This document shows, in pieces, positions 23,820 to 35,200 of a stretch of DNA of 60,000 bases. Positions within the stretch are counted from its first letter, which is position 1, and the number at the start of each line of letters is the position of its first letter. Position numbers and translations under genes: made by a program. The notes under the pieces are model-generated. The model ran no database searches. It had not been told where the DNA came from and was given only the letters and a program-made list of their open reading frames with translations. Source of the stretch: Zygnema cylindricum (lineage: Eukaryota; Streptophyta; Zygnematophyceae; Zygnematales; Zygnemataceae); NCBI GenBank assembly GCA_037447655.1, contig JBBHKE010001954.1, forward strand, positions 269,941-329,940, in the 5' to 3' direction.

Positions 23820-25490
23820 TTCTCCCTATTCTAAATGTAATCTCCGTACAGCCACAAAAATAAGCAATGAACTTTCCAGGCGAGCCGATGAACGGCAAAA
23901 TAAGTCAAGTCGGCATCGGACGGCTACAAAGCAATAAAACCAATCCGCGTAATATCGGCCAGCTTCGCCGCGAGAAGCCAAGTGTCAGTCAATTCCTTCG
24001 GTTTCCAGTGCCACTCTATTAAACCAACATCTGTCATCTACTGTACTGTACTGTAGCTCACCGACATTGTGATTCTCTAGCTCGTTTCCGTAACACGATC
24101 GACGGCTGATACTACGCCAAAAATGAAAGAGGATTTTTGTACAATCCGCCGTATATTTTCTGAACACAATCTAAAGGATCGGACGGGTGGAAGCTGCACC
24201 GTGGGTTTCAGGAAAGTTTATTTTTTATCCACAGCAAATCCTCCAAAAGTACAACCGCGTTCACGCGTTTGGACTGCTGTGGACAAGTTTAGCTCTTGTC
24301 GGTGCCGACCAATTAAGTAGGCCTACGGACGTACGGCCTATTCAGTACGGAAAAGATGAGTTTGAAGAAGGAAAAGAGAGAGGGAGGGAAAGCGGGGAGG
24401 GAGAGAAGAAGAAAGAGGGGAAGCGGTTAGAAGCAGGAGAGGGCGGGGAAGAGAAGAGCGAGAGAAAAGGGAGAGAGGATGGAGAGGCAGGAGGAAAGGC
24501 GAAAGGTCAAGTTTCATGGAAATGTTTAGGGAAAAGACATAGTGGGGGAAGGGAAGAGAGAGAAATTAGAGAGATGTGAACGACGACAAAGACGGTACTT
24601 TATGCCATATTGTTCGTGTTTAAGTACTTAGCTTTTTTAGTATTTCTTCAAGCGTAGTGCTACAACTTAAGCACCATATTACACAATTATAATAATATTA
24701 CACATTTTTTCTTGAGATAGGAAGAAAGTGAAAGCATAAGAAAAGGAACTAAAAGGGGCAGCGAGAGGAAGGCAGGGAGGGAGGGGAGAGAAAGGGTGAG
24801 CCGGAAAGGAGAGGGAGAAGGTGACACGAAGACAGTATATATAAACACATGAAACGCATATGAGATTAACACACTAATTAGTTGGCATACTGGGGAAAAA
24901 ATGAAAAAAACTGGCTTACTGTCCACACTACTTTGTGTCGGAATGTGCCGAAAATGTGTTTAAGAAAGTAGCCGAGGAAAGCTGTGAATGGAACGTCTCG
25001 TCCGTCATGTATCACTAAAAATAAGTCAAATGTTATTCTTTTTGCCTCTCAAAACCACCTTTTTCTCTGTGAACACTCGTCAAATTATCGGTGATAATGG
25101 AAAAGTAAGGATCTTATCTTCCAATTGGCAGTCCCCAAAAAGAGAGCGCACATGTGTACACAGAAAAGAGTTAAAAAAAGCAGGGTTTTTTAGGGTTAAA
25201 AAACCCTAAAAAAACAAAACAATGACACTGATAATGATACATGGGTGTACTCATTTTGTCAATACATCGTATCACATTCTATATAAGACAATGGCGCCGA
25301 ACTATACAATATCGACTTTTTGTATCACACTTGAGAGCAAATCAATGTGTCCACGACTACCATTTTCGTTCACTCCAAATTAGGTTTTTGATGACAAATC
25401 TGAACATCAGATCTTAGTTGAAAGTCATAAATGAAGGCAAGATTAATATATTTTATTTTATTACTGGGTGTTACACCTTAATGAGGACAG
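23820..25490. other. Intergenic DNA with purine-rich blocks
   Basis: No gene recognised. Purine-rich low-complexity blocks at 24,355-24,560 and 24,715-24,830. At 25,060-25,200 there is a weak resemblance to MITE family M2 (GTGTACACAGAAAAGAG) followed by a TTAGGG/CCCTAA inverted pair. Confidence 0.4.
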
Positions 25491-25494
25491 CAGG

Positions 25495-25680
25495 GAGAAG
25501 GACAGGGAGAGGGAGGGAGAGAGGGAGAGAGAGGGAGAGGGAGAGGGAGAGGGAGAGGGAGAGAGAGAGGGAGAGGGAGAGGGAGGAAGAGGAGACAAAA
25601 AAAAGGAGGAGGAGAGGAGGAAGAAGAGGAGGAGGAGGAGGAGGGAGGGAGAGGAGGAGGGGGGGAATGAGACACAAGGG
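25495..25680. repeat. GGGAGA microsatellite and purine tract
   Basis: About 185 bases of uninterrupted purine, grading from GGGAGA hexamers to GGAGGAAG triplets. The open frames over it are low-complexity artefacts. Confidence 0.9.
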
Positions 25681-26159
25681 AAAGAAGAAAAAAAAAACTT
25701 TGAAAGAAATAGCGAAGCCGAAACACATAACCAAAAAATTACTGATTATCAACTTCTACATTCTACTCTAGCGAGCAACAAAATAAAAAAGTGGGGTTCA
25801 AACACTTTATAATCATCCTAAGGTTTTCAAAAGCTTTTTTGGCATTATTAGAGGACCTTTTAACGGATTAAAGATGAGAAAGTACATACTGAGCAAAATA
25901 CAGCGACAAAATTACGGGCATCATATTTACACTCTTTTCAAAATAAGTCAACTAATGAAAAAACGGGAAGGAAATAAATCAATCTTTTCGAAATGTTGAA
26001 GGTCCGTCCAAATTTGGTGACGTCACACAATTATAAACAGTATTTTGCCGCAAGTAGTTTTCCTTAAATGGCTTCCTGAACACATACACACACACACACA
26101 CAAAAAAAAAAAAAATGAATTGCCATCACTTGTAAAACACATTAATTTGCCATATATGG

Positions 26160-26640
26160 TTCTCCCACTCCCCCTCTCCCTCTCGCTTTGCAACTCCCAT
26201 TCCCCCTCACCCTCCCTACCTCTCTCCCTCTCTCCCTCTCCCTCTTTTCCCTTGCCCCCCTCCTCTACTCACCCCTTCACTCCCCCTCTCTCCCTCTGTC
26301 CCTCCCTCCACCCCGCTCCCTCTCTCCCTCTCCACCCCCCCTTGTGCACCTAGCAAGTTTGATGACGAAATTGTCCACCGTGGCAGTGCTGTCGAAAACG
26401 GGACCTGGGGGGCGAGGGGGGGGGGGGGGGGGGGGGGAGGGGGGGGGGGAGAGTGGAGCAGGAGGGCCTGAGAGGGTTTTGGGGGATTGAGTGGAGGGAC
26501 TTTGAGAGAGGAGGTGGGCAGGGCTGAGGGGGCCCCATTGAGGGGGGGAGAAGGGGAGAGGGGGGGAGAGAGCGCGAGGGAGGGAGGGAGGAAGACAGGA
26601 GGGAGAGAGGGAGAAAGGGAGAGAGAAAGACAGAGGTACC
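26160..26640. repeat. Pyrimidine tract facing a G-rich tract with G-quadruplex potential
   Basis: A CT-rich tract (26,160-26,340) is followed 60 bases later by a G/GA-rich tract (26,400-26,640) that includes a run of over 20 G near 26,418-26,440 and many GGGG blocks. The two can pair imperfectly, and the G tract could form a quadruplex. The exact homopolymer length is likely unreliable. Confidence 0.75.
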
Positions 26641-26654
26641 ACTTATCATCTTTA

Positions 26655-26940
26655 TCATAATTTTGTTACCTTTGACGCACTGTTTTTGTCACAACTTTGT
26701 TATCTTTGTCAGAATTTTGTTACTTTTGTTTCGACACAATCTTGTTAACTTTGTCTCATTCACTTTTCTTATGTCGTATTTTTGTTAACTTTATGTCGTT
26801 TATGTTAGTTTTGTCACATTTTTGTTAACTTTTATCTCATTTGTTTTACATTTGTCATATTTTCGCTAACTTTGTCTCATTTTTGTTACCTTTCTCACAT
26901 TTTTGCTAACTTTTATTTTATACATTTGTCACAATTTTAG
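26655..26940. repeat. Degenerate minisatellite, TTTTGTTAACTTTGTC-type units
   Basis: Roughly a dozen imperfect units built on the words TTTTGTTAACTTT and GTCACATTT, period about 25-30 bases. No gene. Confidence 0.65.
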
Positions 26941-28527
26941 GTTGCGTATTAAATTTTTGACATTTGTTTTTCAGTGCTAAAAAGAAAAAAGGAGAAAGAA
27001 AAAAAAAAAAAGAGAGGAGGGAAGAACAACAAATGCCACAAAATACCATAAAAGTTTCTATCAACACAACAAATTTGACAGATACGATACGGAGTACCCA
27101 AAAAACTGAGGAGAAAAAAATACAAAGAATATAATAATAAGGGCAACAAAAAAAGAATAGAAAAAATAATAGGATTTAAGTAATAGAATAATAATAGGAT
27201 TTAATAATAGGACTTTCATATGACCCCTCCATAATTTTACGCATAAAAAAGCTTTCACATAAATAATGTGGAGGGATGAGGAGAAAAAATGAGGAAAAAT
27301 GAAGGAAAAGATTAGTAGAAAAAATGCGAAGGGAAAAAAAGGGGGGTGGAGGGAAGGAGAGGGAAGAAAAAGGAGGACAAGAAAGAGGAAAACAGTTAGG
27401 GTTTTTCACCTGAACCCTCCATGTTGGCGGTAGAAAAGTATTTAGAATTGATACGGAGTATATATTCTTTTTCATATTGTTGATATTTTAATTCATCTGG
27501 AGAGAGAGAAGCCATATTACTACAAAAAAAGAAAAAAGAAAAAGGAAAAAGAAAGAATTCATTGTGTGAAGTAAGAACAAAAGAATATATATTTTTTATT
27601 TTGTTTTACAGACCAAAGAAAAAAAAATGCGAAGGTTAATTTTGGAAAAAGTGGAAACAAATGATAATTTTAAAATTAAATTTGAAAAGAATAGGGTTTT
27701 TTATTATTGAATAGTTAAAGAAAAAAAGAAGCTATTCTTTTTTGTACAATTTTACAAAAAAGGTAAAAAAAAAAAAAAGTAAAGGTAAATCTTTTGCAAT
27801 AATATGCCTCTCTTAGAAAAAAAAGGGGAGGTGCCAGAGGCATCTTGAGCAAAAAGAGGGAGAGGAGGGGAGGGAGAGGAGGGGCGGGAGAAGGAGAAGG
27901 AAAATAAACAGTCTTTCCGGTTTGAATTTAGGGTTTGAGGAGAATTTCGGGTTTTAGGGTTTAAGAGTTTTACAAAATTTTGGGAGTCCAGCAAAACATT
28001 CCAATGGGTTATTTGGATTTTTCGCAAAGGACAAAATCAGGTCTTTTATGGAGCTTTACAACCCTACATTATTGTTTTGTAATAAAAACGATTAGGATTT
28101 GCAGAGAGCGTCATAAATAAATTATGGTGAACCTTTAAAAAAAAAAAAAAAGCGTAAATAATACATATGTTTTGGTGAATTAAATAAAAATAAAAAAATA
28201 GAAAGGATGGAAGAGACAATATATATATTTTATTCTCTCTTCCACATAATTATTATTTTTTTTTTTTTGGTTTTTTGGTCAAAGAAGCAAATTTCACAAA
28301 AAACCAAAAAAAAATAAAATTTGCTTGCAGCTTTTGCCCTAAATTTTCTTTTTCACTCAATCCTAATATGGAACGAAAAAAGAAAAAAAAAAAAAAAAAA
28401 CAGAGAGCAAAAAAAGAAACTTACAATAGAAAAACTGGTCACTTTCTCCTCCGCCACAACCATAAGCATTAGAAAGGCCGACACTGAATCTTAATTTTTA
28501 ACCTAAAAGTAACACATTGACAAACTC
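26941..28527. other. A-rich intergenic DNA with telomere-like words
   Basis: Very A/purine-rich on the plus strand. Contains TTTAGGG-type words at 27,928-27,963 (TTTAGGGTTTGAGG, then GGTTTTAGGGTTTAAG), resembling short interstitial telomeric repeats. No exon recognised. Confidence 0.4.
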
Positions 28528-28725
28528 CACCGTGAATCGCTTCGTCTGTTAAACATCTTTTCTTCGTACACACATGTCGGATTGTGGATTTGACGGCTGC
28601 GATTGAAATGTGAGATTCTTAGCGTTCCGATTGGCAGTTTCAAATTGAAATTCGGACAAGTGTGTACGGAGAAAATACGTTTTAAGTGACGGGAAAATAA
28701 TTAACCCTAATAGCGATACACGGTG
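28528..28725. mobile_element. Mariner-type MITE, family M2, copy 2 (198 bp)
   Basis: Shares CAAGTGTGTACGGAGAAAA and the right terminus CCCTAATAGCGATACACGGTG with copy 1 at 23,081. The right flank is TA; the left flank is not, so the left end has mutated. The left terminus CACCGTGAATCGC is degenerate. Confidence 0.8.
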
Positions 28726-29136
28726 TACAGTGGCACGACTTTTGCTGCGAGCAAAGCTACGGCAGAAAGTACAATTTCGTACAGATATTGTACTATCATG
28801 GTACAAGTTGACAGTGACATGATTTGACTAACGTTTGACTTCTGAAAACCGATCTGACGACCGGCTACATTAGCCAACAGCGGACGCGTGGAATGCTCTG
28901 ACTCGTTCGTGATAGTAAACGGAGACATAGAACTTCCACAACTTGATCTGGGTTAATGGAACATAGAAACCAGGGAGGACAACGCGAGGGCCTTAATTCG
29001 AAGTCGCTTCCCCGCTAATGGTACAGATATGTTAATGAAAGCTTATGTTTATAGTTTTACACCTGCAGATTCGTGAAGTTCTGTATATGAATGGCTGATC
29101 AGTGATCACTATGCATATCACATTATCACCGCTAAA

Positions 29137-29911
29137 CATAGTTCAAAAGTAGGTGAAAGTAGGCCCATACAATATGCCTATCGCCCTATTGCATAGTTGT
29201 TCAAATCGCGCGATTTTTTCCCTTTTTTCCGATTAAAACGTATAATTCGTGACTTTTGAATAAATCGGAAAAAAACGCGATGTACTTTCTGTCCGGTAAA
29301 CTGAACGGCTAATTCACGGAAACTGTACGGTATTTTACTATAGCTGTACGGTTCTGTACGGTAAATGTACGAAATTTGACGAAAAGATACGTTGCACTTC
29401 GTAGTACTTTCTGTCTGGTAAACTGAACAGAAATTTTACGGAGATGTACGGAATTAAACCAAACATGTACGGGATATTACGAAAAGATACGGAAAATGTA
29501 CGAAAATGGTACAAACTGCGGTATATGTGAAATTTATTTTTGTTTACATGTACGGAATAGTACGGACGAAAATTCATTAACGATTTTTACGATTTTTTCA
29601 AAAGGTTCAATGCGTTTGTTACGTATAATTCGTAGCGATTAAATCGTTCGCACTAAACGCCGTGAACAACTATGCCCTATTGTCTGCAAATCATACAATA
29701 TGACCTTAAGACCCATAATGTATTCTTACCTATTCGGACCAATTAAAACATTCGGACCAAAAGTTTTTATTTACACCGTCAGATTCGGACGATCGGACGG
29801 TGGATGATCAATGTAACGATCTAAGAAGATCACATGGAAAGCCCATATCACAACTTACGAAAAAGGCGCCGACCAAAGGCTTACCATAAAAACGCCTACT
29901 TTTGAACTATG
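29137..29911. mobile_element. hAT-like family 3 element, interrupted by another hAT-like element
   Basis: Ends CATAGTTCAAAAGTAGG and CCTACTTTTGAACTATG are inverted repeats. The 8 bases CCGCTAAA stand on both sides (29129-29136 and 29912-29919), an exact 8-bp target duplication as produced by hAT transposases. A fragment of the same family lies at 58,848. Without the inner insertion it would be ~284 bp and non-coding. Confidence 0.9.
29192..29674. mobile_element. hAT-like family 4 element nested in family 3
   Basis: 483 bp with inverted ends CATAGTTGTTCA...TGAACAACTATG and an exact 8-bp duplication CCCTATTG on both sides (29184-29191, 29675-29682). The interior carries many TACGG/TACGA words (29,325-29,570), reminiscent of the subterminal AAACGG motifs that Ac transposase binds. 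The family-3 fragment at 58,848 carries the corresponding site without the insertion. Confidence 0.9.
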
Positions 29912-30240
29912 CCGCTAAACGACGAAGTGTGTCAATCTGTACAATACAGTACTGTACTGTACTCTCTGATAGCAAATGATGTACAAATATGTTAATACCG
30001 ACTTTCCCCAGATGTAGCAAGACCGAATCCTATGTATAGGTACAGTACAGTACCTCCTGGCATTGGGAATGTACGATTCTGTACGGAAGAATATTCGTAT
30101 CCATTATCTTTGTATTTTGCGCAAGCAGGTCCTGGGAATAATGTGTTCTTTTAGGGTTACAATCTGTAGCCCTAACACGGATATATTCGCAAACCGGAAA
30201 CACAATCGGACGGTTAAGATCGCATCCCACAAAATAAGGA

Positions 30241-30377
30241 GGTGAATAAGTATTGTTAGGGTTCCTCTTACCTTCGCCTTTTTTTCTGCAGCTCTGCAGT
30301 TTCCCTCTCTCGAGGCGGCTCTGTTCTCCTGCCTTTCTTTTAACTTGCCAAACTATTTTTTTAAAGAGGAAGTCAAG
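30241..30377 (+). promoter_or_regulatory. TCTP leader: telo-box-like word and pyrimidine-rich 5' UTR
   Basis: TTAGGGTT (30256-30263), the reverse of the plant telo box AAACCCTA common near translation-related genes, lies ~115 bases before the TCTP start. Between it and the ATG the sequence is strongly pyrimidine-rich (CCTCTTACC, TTTCCCTCTCTC), like the 5' TOP leaders of TCTP and ribosomal-protein genes in other eukaryotes. The transcription start is not determined. Confidence 0.4.
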
Positions 30378-33300
30378 ATGCTCGTCTATGAAGATCTTAT
30401 CTCAGGTTTGTTTTTGTTTTTCATTGTCACTTTATTGGTCTTTATGTCTTTTATGTATCTGGATAATAGATATGCCCTAATTTGTATTGCATCATGATTG
30501 ATTAGGGTTTCACGGTTGGTAAAAGGCAATGGCCTCGTCGTGTGATTTACAGTCTTTTTTTTCCTTTTATGGATATTTTCTTCTTAAGTTATGAATGCCG
30601 TTTAAGATGAGGACAGCTTCAGTAGTTCTTGAGATAATGTTTTGGAATCTTTTTTTATTTTGTTCCTCTTCTTTCTCAGCCACATTAGTTGTTTTGGCAG
30701 AAAATTTTCTGTTCCGTATTTTTTTATTCTTACTTTTTTTGTATAAACGTTCATGCATTTGAAAGTGTGAAGGATAGAAGAGCGATACCTTTCTTATATC
30801 CTATCCTGAATGCTTTTTATGTTCTATGTTTTTTCTTATTCTGATTTTTTTTGGAGAAATTGTTCTTACGTTTGGAAGTGTGAAATATAGAAGAGAGCTT
30901 TCCCTACTATAATCCTATGCTATTTTTTTTACGTTGGAGAGACTAGGATCCATGTTATACTCCTTCTACATTCATTTTTAACAGGCGTTTCCTTTTAACT
31001 CTACATGTTTTGATCAGCTGCACGTTAAAATGGCAGTCATACATTGCTTTATAATTTATTTACAACATTTTCTTTGGTTTTGATTTCAGGAGATGAGCGA
31101 ATTCTCGAACCTGATTATCCCGGATCGATCTGATCCATTAATGTCGCCGCTTTTGCAGTTTTTTATTTATTTTTCAAGACAAATAGTAGGATATCCTTTT
31201 TTTTTAAATGCTGTTTTTGTGACTGTGCATTCGTCAGAATTTTACCACTCACCATTTGTTCTGTGGAAAAAGGGGTCGTAGTAAGGACGGGAAATTAGCT
31301 TAGTCCATCTAATCCATTGTATCAGCGCAAGAAAGCTTTATTTTTTTCACTTGCTTGTTTTTTCCTCTTTATTTTCCTGTTTCTTTAGTATTGACTTCAT
31401 AGTCCCGACTGTTTTTCCCAGTTTTTTCATCAGGGTTGTTTTTTCTTTCTCTATCTTTTGTGTGAAAGTAATAGAATAATGTCAGTATTTGAGCAGATTG
31501 TTGTAAGGATCATGTTTCTTTTTCTGAATTCTTTTCAAGAATCAATATATTCCTTTGTTTTTTTCTAGGTTTTCATAAGATTCTACACGAAAGCAATCTG
31601 TTGCCTGTCTATAGTAGGACTGTTGTGCTCCCTTAGTTTTTCTTTTTTAATTATTCGTAAGAACTTGTTTGTTGACTTAGTTTTTATTTTATTTCTGTAT
31701 GTCCATTTTTTTTCCTGCTTTTGTGGTAGGGTTCTGGTGTAACTTTTTTTTTTTGTCCTGCAGTGGGTGACCACAGGCCCTGTTGATGTGAACATTGGAG
31801 CTAATGCGTCTGCTGAAGGAGGAGAGGATGAGACTGTGGATGACTCAACAGTGAAAGTCGTCGATGTTATTGACACTTTCAGGCTGCAGGTGAGTCTAAA
31901 AATCCCTAAAGTTCCTAAAATTCCCCTTTTTTGAACTCGTGTTTTTCCTGGTTGTTTCTGTATTTTCAGGTAATTGAGAATATCAAGGGTGTTTCCGTGC
32001 TCTCAAAATCCGTTCATACTAAATTTCCATACTGAAACACTTACCTTCAACATTGACACTTTTCTGTTGTGATCTCTCTTTTATTGATTTTTCATGTTTT
32101 AGAATGTCTGTTTCTGCATACCCTGGGAGTCGTATTGCTGAAAATATTTTACTCTTAGGAATCCTAGTGGCGTGTCATTGTTCATTAATGTGAGTTTGAC
32201 AACTTTGACAGCTTTTTTTCTTTTACTTTTAGTACTTTTAGTAGGAGTGTGATTGCGCCTTTACGAGACTGACAGCTTTGACAATTTTGTCTTTGGCATG
32301 TGTTTTTGTACTAAAAGTGGGCGTGTAATTGTGGCTTTATATGGGACTGACAGTCTTGACAATTTTGTATTTGGTATGGATTTGACAGGAGCAACCCTCA
32401 TTTGACAAGAAGGGGTTCATGGCCTACATCAAGGGCTATATCCAGAAGCTGACACCAAAATTGCCCGAGGATCGCCAGGCTCAGTTCAAGACAGATGTTC
32501 AGGCAGCTGTGAAGTTTTTGCTCTCAAAACTCAGCGACCTCCAATTGTGAGAGTCTTTGAGCCTCTTTATTTCGGCCATGTTTCATTTTTTGATTCTTTT
32601 ATCCATTTTGGTTTTTTCATTTTTGGATCAGGAATATTCTGGGTGTCTGCGTTGGCATCGCACAAACAGTTTTGTTTAATTACATTTCAAGAGTGATTAT
32701 TATCATGTTGTGAACAGTGGTGCAAAAGCCCTTAGCTACTCCATCGCAAATATTTTACTTCAAATGTCAAATTTGGAATTTGTTTTAGGTGTTGCATAGT
32801 GGCTGTATTTACTACTTTGATATTGCTATATGAATACCATCACTCCAATAGATATCAATTTGGGTAGTTGTATTAAAAAGCAGGCAGTTATTTAATGTTC
32901 CGGTACGTTTGAGTATTTTTTAAGTACTTTAGGTGTCCCCCCGTGTAGTTTCGAGAATGCTCCATAAGTCTTTTTAGATCCTATGCTTTCCTTTTTGGTT
33001 GAAATAAATTTGCCTTAAATGTCGTTTATTTGGTTAAGAACCCGTGATTACAGTTTTGATAATTATCTAAACCCTTTAAATATCTGTGCTTCATAATTCA
33101 TTTCTCACTTTTGTGCTGAGTGTCCTATATGTAGTCTGTATCCGTATGGGAATTTCGACCTCTGTTTTTATAAAATCTGGAGCTTGTAGCGGTTTTAATT
33201 TTGTACATTTATAAAAAAGTAGGGCACTTGTTTGGTTAGGAGCCTCATCTTTTTAAACTTCATAATCATTTAGACTTGTAATTATCTGTGCCTTCATAGT

Positions 33301-33608
33301 TCCTATTTATATAGAGATCTGGAGCTCTGTTTCTATAAATATCTGGAGCCCATTTTGTACAGTTATATGATTTAGAGCCCTGTTTTTACAAAAACCTGGA
33401 GTCTATAGTGTTTTGATTATAGATAATTATGTGCATATACGACATCTCAATTGGCAATTCCTTACGTGTTTTTTGAGGTTTTTATGGCAGCTTCGTTGGC
33501 CAGGGCCAGGATTTGGAAGGAGGAATGGTGTATGCTTACTATGAGGAAGGGGCATCAGAGCCCACTTTCTTATATTTCAAGGATGGGCTTAAAGAGGTCA
33601 AATGTTAA
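30378..33608 (+). CDS. TCTP: Translationally controlled tumour protein homologue (exon 2 disrupted as assembled)
   Basis: Small conserved cytosolic growth-associated protein with the Mss4-like fold. Exons: 30378-30405 ([10 protein letters not shown]), exon 2 starting at 31090, 31764-31889, 32389-32546, 33491-33608. Exon 3 holds the TCTP signature [13 protein letters not shown]. Exons 4 and 5 run through [22 protein letters not shown] and [16 protein letters not shown] to the usual end KEVKC. Exons 3-5 join in phase with perfect GT-AG sites. Problem: exon 2 reads [14 protein letters not shown] (31090-31130), matching GDELLSDSFP of other plant TCTPs, then meets TGA at 31131-31133. No usable GT donor precedes the stop, and the expected ~15 residues up to the EVEGK-type segment before exon 3 are absent. 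Exon 1 joined directly to exon 3 would be out of frame. So either a short assembly deletion or a recent loss; the other exons show no decay. The locus identity is secure, an intact product is not. Confidence 0.88.
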
Positions 33609-35200
33609 ATTCATACTAGTCTCGGTTTTTTCTTGGAAATTGTTGCTTCTTATATGCACTTAATGAAAAAAAATACAAAAAAAAATCCTTTTCTAAAGGA
33701 TGAGGAAGTGTGGAACTATGTCGTTTCTTGTCATGGATGTTCTGCGGTTTTGGTGGGATTTTTTTTTTTTTATGTGGTGATAGTTCCAATTGTCAGTCGA
33801 AGATTCTTTTTGGCTTATTAATTTTAAGGTTAGTTATTTTTTATCAATGGGATCGGTCTCATGGCTTTTGAAAAAAAAAATTCTGTCAAAGGATGAAGTG
33901 AGATAACTTTTGCGCAAGGGTTTTGACTGCCCTTTTTGCTTTTGGCAAAGGAGGCTAGTGGAATGTCAATCTCCTCTGAAGACAGCATTTTGGAAGTTTG
34001 GCTCCTTCATTCTAGATATTTGACTCTCTCATTCTTAATATTCATCTGATTCGTTGGATCTGGATTTTGATTTGGTCAGACTGGATTGTTTGTTATTTGA
34101 TTTGGTTTGGTTTTCTTAACTTGTTTTTTTTGCATCATTTTTTTTGTGTTCTCGGGTTCTATGTACACAGTTCCTACCTTTATACATTAAAGGGACAGGC
34201 ATTCATGTAATTCTCTTACTTTGACTTTGAAGAGTTAGGACAAAGGAAGGGGGGCTAATATAGGCACACAAATTAACTCTTCGCTGGTTCCTTTTACAGT
34301 ATCTCTCTTTTTCTTCCTCCCTCTTTTTTCACTTTACCCTCTCTCTTTCCCTGCACCAGCTGTTTTACTGCCCGTTTATATTTCCCAACATGTTTCCCTT
34401 TGATTGACCGACCATGCTTCATCTATGCTCCTTTTGACTCTCCCACCTCCTCCACCCAAATCTCACAAATACCTCTTTATACATTCTTAGGTATGATAAT
34501 TGCGGTGGGGGTCAGAAATGGCAGAAAACAAAATTTTGTCGTCGTTTTGAGGTTCTTAGTGGACCTTCCTCGAGAACCCTTTCTTTTACTACCATCGACT
34601 GAAGTTACATCCAGCCTTCGACTGAGCAATTCCATTCGATCTTGAAGTGTACTTCTGTCCGGCCCTACTAATGAAGGCTGGGCTTTTGTTTGAGATCGCA
34701 ATGTCTTCGAATATTCACCCGCATCCCTGTAGGCTTGTGGACTATGGTGTAAAACGCCCTTCACCTCCCTTCGTCCCACAATTCTTCCAATCCAATTAAC
34801 ATCGCTCATTGGCACCTCCCTTTTATTGTCTTCTCTTTGAATTTTTCTCCTATCAGGCCGTGGGGGCGATGGTGGGGCTAGTGAGGTGATTTTATGTTCA
34901 ACACGAGAATTGTGATTCATGGTGTTTTTTCTACAACAGTTGTTCACCTTCGTTTTCGTGTGTCCCTTCCTCTTACTGGAGTGTTGTTCATTTGGCCATG
35001 TTGATTAGCTTTCTCGGCCAGTTAAGGCCCTCAAACCATTCACCTCTTTTCCTCTACCGTCGTTTTTAAGTTTAGTTCCTTCAAGTACTCCATCCACCGG
35101 CTCCCACCACTTTATCCCCTTCCGTCCATATGATGGAGCCTTCTGAATGTCTAATTGTTGATGGAGACACTTTCAATGAGAAACTTGCCATTTCTCCACT
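33609..35200. other. TCTP 3' flank and unassigned sequence
   Basis: T-rich 3' flank of TCTP to ~34,250, then sequence of mixed composition. On the minus strand 34477-34947 is an ATG-started 156-codon frame, strongly basic and Ser/Arg-rich in the middle, with no domain I recognise. It could be a gag/ORF1-like remnant or chance. No exon was assigned. Confidence 0.25.

Noticed and set aside
25060-25200. Third M2 MITE copy
   Set aside because: Only scattered similarity (GTGTACACAGAAAAGAG) and no recognisable ends; too weak to call.
31093-31281. Alternative frame through TCTP exon 2 ([11 protein letters not shown]...)
   Set aside because: No similarity to TCTP and out of phase with exon 1; only the [11 protein letters not shown] frame matches the family.
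31254-31290. ICSVEKG as the missing TCTP EVEGK segment
   Set aside because: Same frame as exon 2 but beyond the stop, weak match, and no acceptor or donor that would join it in phase to exon 3.
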